A stretch of 5,230 bases of DNA from Deltaproteobacteria bacterium (GTDB lineage: Bacteria > Desulfobacterota > GWC2-55-46), in NCBI GenBank assembly GCA_016182705.1, contig JACPGA010000240.1, positions 1 to 5,230 of the forward strand, written 5' to 3'. The stretch's first letter is position 1. Each line of letters starts with the position of its first letter. Positions 1 to 5,230 of the stretch are shown piece by piece. The notes below the pieces were generated by a model. That model ran no database searches. It saw only the letters and a list, made by a program, of their open reading frames with translations, and was not told where the DNA came from. The position numbers and the translations under genes were made by a program.

Positions 1-423
1 GTCCCTGACAAGGATGAGCTCTTTTTTTCTTGCGTCTCATATGCCTATGGCGAACATGCCGTTGAAGCGGCTGGCGAACTCCCTGCCGTACTCCTCATAG
101 GCATGGACTATGACCTCGGTGTCGGTTGCCGACCTGAACGAGTGGCCGAGCTTTAAAAGCTCTTCACGCAGCTCCAGGTAATTGTATATCTCGCCGTTGA
201 AGACGACCGATATGGAGCCGTCCTCGTTGCTCATGGGCTGGTGGCCCAGCGGGGAGAGGTCTATTATGCTGAGCCTCCTGTGGCCGAGGCCGACCCCTTT
301 TCCAATGAAGGTGCCCCTGTCGTCAGGCCCCCTGTGCTCCATGACGTCGGTCATCGCGTCGATAAGGTCAGGGGATACCGGCTTTGAGCTGTTAAAATTG
401 AGCTTTCCACAGATTCCGCACAT
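1..423 (-). pseudogene. Asparagine synthase-type glutamine amidotransferase, 5' part, with in-frame TGA (runs off window)
   Basis: The start ATG at 423 has AAGG eight bases upstream, inside the end of the preceding gene, and sits 3 bases after its stop. The visible part is the N-terminal Ntn-type glutaminase domain of the AsnB family. Cys2 would be the nucleophile after Met removal (MCGICGKL). HRGPDDRG (30-37), GHRRLSIIDLSPLGHQPM (47-64), FNGEIYNY (75-82) and the SATDTEVIVHAYEEYG stretch (98-113) carry the glutamine-binding Arg, Asn, Glu and Asp expected in AsnB. After NGMFAIGI (121-128) comes TGA at 39-37, where the family has Trp (FNGMFAxxxWD). The same frame then continues DARKKELILVRD to the edge, also family-typical. 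A single TGG to TGA change explains it. If translated, the 128-residue product would lack the synthetase domain. In polysaccharide loci such proteins amidate sugar or amino acid substituents; the exact substrate is unknown. Whether the remaining gene is intact lies outside the window. Confidence 0.87.
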
Positions 424-426
424 TTT

Positions 427-1240
427 TTATACCTTGTGTTTGAGCATAAGGAGTTTCCTTAGCTGGTTTTTCCGGAGAAACCTGATGAACTCCGGGTCGT
501 CTATCCTGTCAGAACCTCTCAAGGCGGCGCTCAGGTAGCCGGTTATCATGCCCATGCCATCGAGCGGAGACCTGAGGATGTTTCTGGCGGCCCTGAATGC
601 GAAAAAAATCGGATGGTACCCCATGTAATAAGACCCGCGTCCCCGTTCCCTCCCTGACGCGAAGGTGCCTGTGGCTTTTCCCTCAGGCCTCAAATGTATT
701 ACCTTGAGCCCTGGCGCCGGAGCCGCGTCCCAACCCTTCATGCGGGCCTTTATCTCGTCTATGCCGTCCCAGCCCATTGCCTGCACAAGCCCGCCGATCT
801 CCTCGAAGCACTTCCTCCTGTAGACCTTGCACGCTCCGAGCGTATGCCCTTTGGCAGATTTTTCTTCAACAATTTTGCCGCCTGACCAGATGTAGCTTAT
901 GCCGCTGGTTATGCCGAGTCTCGGGTTCTCAGCAAGGTGCGTGAAGACCCGCTCAAAAAAGCCGGGTTCAAAGGAGAGGTCCCCGTCAAGCTTCACTATG
1001 AAATCAAAATCCCGGATTTCGGCTTTCGAAAGGCCGAGGCAAAAAAGCCTTACAAGGTGTCCCCCCCTGGCCCGCCTGGAAACATCTGCATCGACGAGGC
1101 GTATCCAGTCATGTTTTCTGGCATAGCCTTTTACCAGCTTCGACGCTCTGGGCGGCCATGGAATTGAGAGTCTCGCCTATGAACCTGTCCTCGTTTTTCA
1201 CCGCGGTCACGACTATGTACTTCGCTTCAATACTGGACAT
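427..1240 (-). pseudogene. Family 2 glycosyltransferase with internal deletion and frameshift
   Basis: The start is ATG at 1240, overlapping the GT4 stop by 14 bases, with AGGGA nine bases upstream. The first 33 residues are a normal GT2 N-terminus, containing YIVVTAVKNEDRFIGETLNS and ending AAQSV. This frame then runs into TGA at 1111-1109. From about 1140 a different frame resumes family sequence (KLVKGYARKHDWIRLVDADV) and continues to TAA at 429-427, through VKLDGDLSFEPGFFERVF (the DGD metal-binding motif, near 1000-950), GMGWDGIDE-like sequence (read as AMGWDGIDEIKARMKGW) and GRGSYYMGYHPIFFAFR. Missing between the two parts is the stretch of about 17 residues that in relatives carries the nucleotide-binding VDDGSTDGT motif. 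A lost segment of about 50 bases fits both the frame change and the spacing; that length is inference. Even ribosomal frameshifting would not restore the motif. An internal GTG at 996 keeps the frame but has no ribosome binding site. Confidence 0.85.
432..435 (-). promoter_or_regulatory. Ribosome binding site for the asparagine synthase-like gene
   Basis: AAGG lies eight bases upstream of the ATG at 423, within the last codons of the second GT2 gene, just before its TAA. It supports the chosen start and the family-typical MCGI N-terminus, and shows that this gene's translation is tied to the damaged gene upstream. Confidence 0.6.
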
Positions 1241-2429
1241 CTCGCCTTATCCCTGATATGAGCGTATTTACAGTCTCCAGATACCTGCTTGACATCACCT
1301 GCCACGAAACCGCTGAATAGGCTTTTTCCGCTTTCTTGGTGAACTTGCGCCTTTCCTGCGGCCTATGGCAGAACTCTTCGATCTTGTCCGCCATATCAAC
1401 AGGGTCTCCGGGGTTGAAGTATTTTATCGAATCCTCGCCGAATATCTCTTTTATCGAATCGAGACCGGCGGCAACCACTGGCATGCCCATCGAGACGTAT
1501 TCGAATATCTTTGTGGAAAGAGCGAGGTTCATGAACGGGTCGTTCAGGTACGGTACGACTCCCATATCGGAAGTGGCTATGGTCTCGGTCACCTTGTCGA
1601 GCTGGAGATAGCCGTTTATGCTTACGCAGCCGGCAAGTCCCTTTTCCTCGACAAGCTCTTTGAGTTCCTCTTTATAAGAGGGGTCGTATCTGCCGAATAT
1701 GTTGAGCCTTGCGCCGGGGAATGTCTTTCTGAGGTTTTCGACCGCTTCAATGGCGATGTGCAGGCCGAACCTTCTCGCCACGGTCCCGTGATACAGAAGG
1801 ACGGGCCCTTACTTTATATTTTTCCATGTCCTCGGCGGCGGGGTTTTGAAGACCCTGTCGTCCGCGGAATTAAGCACCAGCGTTACCTTCTCAGGCATCA
1901 CTCCCCGTTCAATGAGCCTGTTCCTGAAGCCGGCGCTCGTCGTGATGAGCTGGTCGGCAAACTGGCAGGAGAGCTTTTCCACGGCCTTGACGACCCCGAG
2001 CATGGCTCCAAGGGGTTTGCCTTTGGTCTTTGACTCGAAAAGCTCTACGGTAAGATCGTGCAGGTCGAGGAGCACGGGAATGCCCCGGAGCTTGTGAAAA
2101 AAGGCGGTAAAGACCAGAAAATCAGGCATGTTATGGACCTGTATCAGCTGATGCCTGTTTTTTAACGAAAGCGCGACGAGTTTTACCAATGCCGCTGCCG
2201 CGAAAAAAGAGGAGAGGGCGAAGTACTTGAAAAGGCTCTCCTTGTTTTCAGACCCGGACATTACCCTGTAGGCCTTGACCCCTCCGAAAGACTCTTCATT
2301 CTTCTCGCCTTTTTTCCTCAGACACAGCACGTCAACGTTGTGCCCGGCGCGCTCCAGTACTTCCGCCTCGCGCCTTACCCTGGGATCTGCAGGGTAATAG
2401 GAAAAGACGACCATGGCTATCCTGGCCAT
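1227..2429 (-). pseudogene. Family 4 glycosyltransferase interrupted by an in-frame TAA
   Basis: The full span is 401 codons and would give a normal-length (about 400 residue) GT-B fold glycosyltransferase. The N-terminal domain (1-206) has MARIAMVVFSYYPADPRVRREAE, shown here only in part as VFSYYPADPRVRR (8-20), then VHNMPDFLVF (98-107), LLDLHDLTVELFES (120-133) and LITTSAGFRNRL (161-172). Codon 207 (1811-1809) is TAA. In the same frame the C-terminal domain continues: GPVLLYHGTVARRFGL (208-223), LNIFGRYD (about 242-249), and STKIFEYVSMGMPVVA (about 305-320) with the conserved donor-binding Glu. An alternative repair is two compensating single-base changes: one C missing in the C run at 1843-1840 and one G extra in the G run at 1808-1806. 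The linker would then read PAAEDMEKYKVRPVLLYHGT, which looks more natural. The downstream half could only start at a GTG (1781) with no ribosome binding site, so two separate proteins are unlikely. Ends TGA at 1229-1227, overlapping the next gene by 14 bases. Confidence 0.85.
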
Positions 2430-2437
2430 TTTGAGCG

Positions 2438-2443
2438 CCTCCT
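2438..2443 (-). promoter_or_regulatory. Strong Shine-Dalgarno site for the GT4 gene
   Basis: The minus strand reads AGGAGG eight bases before the ATG at 2429. It lies in the 18-base gap after the TGA of the upstream GT2 gene. It is the best ribosome binding site in the window and fixes the start of the GT4 gene, so that gene's translation signal is still in place although its reading frame is broken. Confidence 0.8.
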
Positions 2444-2447
2444 TTTT

Positions 2448-3350
2448 TCAGGCAGCTTCTTTTCCCGACAGGAGCCATCTCAAGCATGCGGCGCTCCTTT
2501 TGACCTTGCGGGCCTCGTTCGTCCTTCTGCCTGGCACCAGGGCAAATACAACGGCCGCGCTCCCGATCCTGAGCGCCTGGTGGAGCATGACAATGGCGAG
2601 ATAAATGGCGGCACTCAAGCTGCCGTGGTATTTGCGCCAGTACTTCAGGTTCGCCTTATGCAATTCGATGTAAAATTTTACAGGAGCGGCTGAAGAGCTC
2701 GACCCTCCGTAATGGACGGCTTTTGCCTCAGGCAGGTATACTATCTTCCAGCCGGAATTTCTTATGCGCCTGCACCAGTCCTTGTCCTCGGCGTAGAAGA
2801 AGAATCTTTCATCAAGGAGGCCAGCCTCGTCGATTGCGGCCCTTCGCGCGAGCATGAAGCAGCCGCTTACTGCTTCCGCCTCCATGACGCTGTCGTGGCG
2901 CATGTAGTTCCTGCTGTCCAGGCCGATCGCCGATAAAAAAGCGCCTTTTATCGAAGGGAAACGCCTGCACGTAGGCTGCAGAGTCATGTCTGGGTTCAGT
3001 ACCTTCGGGCAGACAAGACCTGCGGACGGGTCAGAATCCATGCGGTCCTTCAACGCTTCCAAACAGCCGCCGAGCACGACCACGTCCGAGTTGATGAGGC
3101 AGACGTATTTGCCTGAACTTGCCATGATGCCGATATTGTTGGCCTTCGCGAACCCGAGGTTTTCATCCGACCTTATGAGCCTGACTTCCGGAAAAAGCTC
3201 CTCGATTGTGTCAGGGGAGCCGTCCGATGAGCCGTTGTCCACGACGATTATCTCGGCCCAGGGCAGGTCTTCTTCGTACAGGGACATGAGGCAGCCAACC
3301 AGATATTCCCTCGCGTTCCAGCTGACTATTATTATCGACATCTCAGGCAT
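2448..3350 (-). CDS. Family 2 glycosyltransferase, rhamnosyltransferase (WbbL/RfbF)-like
   Basis: A complete 300-residue GT-A fold glycosyltransferase. It opens with MSIIIVSWN, followed by VDNGSSDGS (37-45) for nucleotide binding, NLGFAKANN (64-72), INSD (86-89) in the place of the metal-binding DXD motif, VSGCFMLARR (161-170), and FFFYAEDKDWCRR (183-195), which holds the acidic residues expected for the catalytic base. VHYGGSSS (212-219) follows. This set is typical of the group containing rhamnosyltransferases of O-antigen and capsule synthesis, but the sugar cannot be assigned from sequence. A hydrophobic stretch near 244-272 could lie on or in the membrane, as in many relatives. The start is either the ATG at 3350 (GGAG ten bases upstream, overlapping the previous stop) or an ATG three codons later at 3341; the first is chosen because of the coupling. 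It ends with TGA at 2450-2448 and appears intact. Confidence 0.9.
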   Translation of the reverse strand: MPEMSIIIVSWNAREYLVGCLMSLYEEDLPWAEIIVVDNGSSDGSPDTIEELFPEVRLIRSDENLGFAKANNIGIMASSGKYVCLINSDVVVLGGCLEALKDRMDSDPSAGLVCPKVLNPDMTLQPTCRRFPSIKGAFLSAIGLDSRNYMRHDSVMEAEAVSGCFMLARRAAIDEAGLLDERFFFYAEDKDWCRRIRNSGWKIVYLPEAKAVHYGGSSSSAAPVKFYIELHKANLKYWRKYHGSLSAAIYLAIVMLHQALRIGSAAVVFALVPGRRTNEARKVKRSAACLRWLLSGKEAA

Positions 3351-4666
3351 CAGGCCACGGCTCCAGCGGTTTCCAAAGCGCGCCTGGCCTCGATTTTTTT
3401 CCGCAAGGTCTCTTTTTCTGTAAGAGCCCTCAAGGTGCCCAGAAGCGCGAGGTTAAGGTAAAGGATGACCCTTATCTGGTCGAAGTACGAGACGCCGAAA
3501 AAAGATATGATATGCACGAACAGAGAGGCCCCGAGCGCCCACGCAATTTTTTCCCTGTCTGCGCTGAGTTGTCCTGAGTGCAATGCCCTGCCAACGGACT
3601 GGAAACAGTATGCGAGGATCGCCAGGAACAGTACGAGTGTCAGTAGCCCGCCGTCGACAGCTATGCGTACGAAATGGTTCGTGACGTCGAAAAGCCAGAA
3701 GCCCCAGGAAGCTGTCGACTGTACGCCATAGAGCGCCCATTCGCTGAACCTGTTGACGAACTGATCGAAAAGCCTGTACCTGTGATAAGCGGTGGAAGCG
3801 CCGAAGATTTTGACTCTCAGTATCAGCGCCCAGACAGGGGCGTTCATCACAATGTGGAGGCCTATCAGGGTCAGCACTAATCCCCATTTTATCTGCCGCA
3901 TGCGATCTCTGAAGTGCCACATGAAAATCCCTATCAGCCCGGCTATGTACGCCAGGGCCGGGCCGCTTGATGACGTGCTGATCGTTATGAGGGAAGCTGT
4001 CGCAAGCCCTATGTACATCAACATGTGGCGTCTTTTCCCGAGCTTTCTCGCTGCCCAGAACAGCGGCAAGAGAGAGGCGCTGAAGGAACCTGCGGTGATG
4101 GAATGGGCGAACGCCCCCTGGCACCTCAGCTTGCCGTCCCTGATTACTGTGTACTCAGGCACTCCGCCGAGTATGGAAAACAGGTTGCGCCCAGTAGCCC
4201 TTTCAACCAGCATCGCCGCGGCAACCGGTATGGAGACGACCGCGAGCGTTTTTATGACCCAGACGATGTCGTCCATGTCACGCACGAGGAATCTTGTTAG
4301 GAAGTAGACTCCGATAATATCAAAAGATACACCGAGCCTGTTTATGAACGCCCCTGGTGTCTTCCACAGGAGCGTGTACATGACGATGCTCGAAAGAGCC
4401 CACAGGAGCATGAGCTTGTCTATGCGGTTCAAGACTATTCCCTGGAACTCGCCCCTCATCATTACCCTCATCCAGCCGAACAGGACAAGGATGCGCAGGA
4501 CAAAGAAGTCCAGCGTGAATATCACCACTCTCTGCTGCAGCGGTATGAAGACCACGGCAAAAAGGAGCGGGACCATCGCCGCCCTTCTTGGGAGCAGAAG
4601 CATCAGGAACCCGGAGACGAGGGCGAATGCCAGCGATAACGGATGTATTTGTGTCAGGTCTTCCAT
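3350..4666 (-). CDS. O-antigen ligase/polymerase-like multi-spanning membrane protein
   Basis: A 438-residue protein that is mostly hydrophobic, with roughly 11 to 13 membrane segments (for example about 12-26, 31-44, 50-66, 84-101, 134-152, 214-232, 236-251, 261-275, 335-357, 374-391 and 398-413). Segments around RCQGAFAHSITAGSF (about 181-195) and DVTNHFVRIAVDGGLL (about 327-342) are typical of the WaaL/Wzy-type superfamily found in environmental exopolysaccharide loci. Such proteins work in the inner membrane on lipid-linked glycans, either polymerising repeat units or moving the chain to an acceptor. Sequence alone does not separate ligase from polymerase. The C-terminal tail (about 412-435) is charged and rich in Lys, Arg and Glu, so probably cytoplasmic. 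The ATG at 4666 is preceded by AAGGGA five bases upstream. Its TGA shares one base with the ATG of the next gene (TGATG), implying translational coupling. No damage seen. Confidence 0.85.
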   Translation of the reverse strand: MEDLTQIHPLSLAFALVSGFLMLLLPRRAAMVPLLFAVVFIPLQQRVVIFTLDFFVLRILVLFGWMRVMMRGEFQGIVLNRIDKLMLLWALSSIVMYTLLWKTPGAFINRLGVSFDIIGVYFLTRFLVRDMDDIVWVIKTLAVVSIPVAAAMLVERATGRNLFSILGGVPEYTVIRDGKLRCQGAFAHSITAGSFSASLLPLFWAARKLGKRRHMLMYIGLATASLITISTSSSGPALAYIAGLIGIFMWHFRDRMRQIKWGLVLTLIGLHIVMNAPVWALILRVKIFGASTAYHRYRLFDQFVNRFSEWALYGVQSTASWGFWLFDVTNHFVRIAVDGGLLTLVLFLAILAYCFQSVGRALHSGQLSADREKIAWALGASLFVHIISFFGVSYFDQIRVILYLNLALLGTLRALTEKETLRKKIEARRALETAGAVA

Positions 4667-4678
4667 TTTTGTCCCTTT

Positions 4679-5230
4679 TCAGGCAAGGTACTTGTAAAAG
4701 AGCCTGCCAATAAGCCTGTTGGATATGGGCGGAAGGCTCCTGAAAACGGCGCTGGCTATGCGCCCGCATCTGCCGCCTTCGTCCTTGAACCCGATTTTTT
4801 TTTCAGGGCTGTAAAGGTAGCTGAGCGTTATCTCCTCAGCTCCCCATCTGGTCTTGAAATCATTAAGCCCCGCGTTGCCGCAAAAGCTCCTGCCGAAATC
4901 AAATTCGAGGAACCCGTCGACCGACGTCTTTTTTATGGCTGTCCAGAGCGCGAGCTGATTGCCGCCCAGGTTTAGAAAATTCTCGTCAGAGGCGCCGAAT
5001 TTGTAGGTTGCGCGCCTTCCGTATCTCAGCATGATCACCCCGGAGACCGGAGTCTTTCCCTTTTTCACAATGAGTACTGATATGTGTCCGCCTGGCTTGA
5101 GGAGTTCCCATATATTCCTGAAAAACGAGAACGGCTGCACAGGAGCGCCGATTTTTTTTCGAGTCATGAGGTGGAGCCCGTAAAAATCCCTCATGTCTGA
5201 AATGGATGAGCCCTCAAAAACTTCGAGCCC
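4679..5230 (-). CDS. FemAB-like / GNAT-superfamily transferase, C-terminal part (5' end outside window)
   Basis: This is the last 183 residues of a larger protein. The frame is open to the window edge, and the first internal Met (codon at 5194) is not a credible start because family-like sequence precedes it. The visible part matches the second acyltransferase-like domain of the FemAB/BioF2-like group (Pfam Acetyltransf_6 type). Signs are a DFYGLHLMTRKKIG stretch near visible residues 14-28, PVQPFSFFRNIWE at about 30-42, a GG-x-LALW helix at about 89-96, and EFDFGRS followed by GLNDFKTRWGA at about 109-131, typical of the family. Relatives act in peptidoglycan bridge formation or occur in exopolysaccharide and PEP-CTERM/exosortase loci, where their substrate is mostly unknown. 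Here the setting suggests transfer of an acyl or aminoacyl group onto a surface glycan precursor; that is inference. Runs of 8 and 9 A residues in the coding strand are in correct frame. It ends with TGA at 4681-4679, 12 bases before the next gene. Confidence 0.82.
   Translation of the reverse strand, partial: GLEVFEGSSISDMRDFYGLHLMTRKKIGAPVQPFSFFRNIWELLKPGGHISVLIVKKGKTPVSGVIMLRYGRRATYKFGASDENFLNLGGNQLALWTAIKKTSVDGFLEFDFGRSFCGNAGLNDFKTRWGAEEITLSYLYSPEKKIGFKDEGGRCGRIASAVFRSLPPISNRLIGRLFYKYLA

Noticed and set aside
37..39. Alternative genetic code in which TGA means tryptophan
   Set aside because: TGA ends four other genes here at sensible places (4679, 3350, 2448, 1227), each next to or overlapping the following start, and TGG is used for Trp. 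The GT4 lesion is a TAA, which such a code would not explain.
427..996. Separate short gene starting at GTG 996
   Set aside because: The GTG is the Val codon of the conserved IVKLDGD strand. Family-like sequence continues upstream in the same frame to about 1140, and no ribosome binding site precedes it.
1109..1176. Programmed ribosomal frameshift in the second GT2 gene
   Set aside because: A +1 shift near 1141 would join the frames, but the product would still lack the VDDGSTD nucleotide-binding motif, and no clear slippery site is seen. A deletion explains more.
1227..1781. Separate functional gene starting at GTG 1781 (C-terminal GT4 domain only)
   Set aside because: There is no Shine-Dalgarno sequence before the GTG, and conserved GT4 sequence (VLLYHGT) extends upstream of it in the same frame, up to the TAA. 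It is the tail of a broken gene.
1365..2033. Long open frame of 222 codons on the plus strand
   Set aside because: It lies opposite the GT4 gene, has no family-like sequence and no convincing ribosome binding site, while the minus strand encodes clear GT4 motifs in both halves. It is a shadow of the minus-strand codon bias.
3453..4124. Minus-strand open frame of 223 codons inside the membrane protein gene
   Set aside because: Out of frame with the well-supported membrane protein, rich in Arg, His and Pro with no recognisable motif; a shadow frame.

Overview
The window is a run of six genes, all on the minus strand and read from position 5230 down to position 1. It looks like the interior of one operon for a cell-surface polysaccharide (exopolysaccharide, capsule or O-antigen). 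In transcription order the genes are: the C-terminal part of a FemAB-like/GNAT transferase (open at the window edge), an O-antigen ligase/polymerase-like membrane protein, a family 2 glycosyltransferase (GT2), a family 4 glycosyltransferase (GT4), a second GT2, and the start of an asparagine-synthase-type glutamine amidotransferase (runs off the other edge). Neighbouring genes overlap or are 3 to 18 bases apart. I see no promoter, terminator, RNA gene, repeat, mobile element or CRISPR inside the window.

The most notable feature is damage. The first three genes read as intact, but the last three each carry a lesion. The GT4 gene has an in-frame TAA at 1811-1809, and the same frame continues on the other side with normal GT4 sequence. 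The second GT2 gene has lost the stretch that should hold the nucleotide-sugar-binding VDDGSTD motif, with a frame change near 1141. The asparagine-synthase gene has an in-frame TGA at 39-37 exactly where the family normally has a tryptophan, and the frame stays open after it. The locus is therefore either decaying (loss of a surface polysaccharide) or carries assembly errors. Long A/T runs of 8 and 9 bases in the intact transferase gene are in correct frame, which argues mildly against general homopolymer error.

Host: moderate G+C by eye (a little over half), with frequent AGG (Arg) and ATA (Ile) codons, good Shine-Dalgarno sites and a typical Gram-negative-style polysaccharide gene set. The set resembles exopolysaccharide clusters of the former Deltaproteobacteria, Nitrospirota and related environmental lineages. 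That placement is inference with low confidence; there is no marker gene here.

How the genes would work together if intact: the glycosyltransferases add sugars one by one to a lipid carrier on the cytoplasmic face of the inner membrane. The membrane protein polymerises or ligates the repeat units on the outer side. The asparagine-synthase-like and FemAB-like proteins probably modify a sugar or peptide acceptor by amidation and by acyl or aminoacyl transfer. I do not see an undescribed system; this is a recognisable locus type with an unusual concentration of inactivating lesions.
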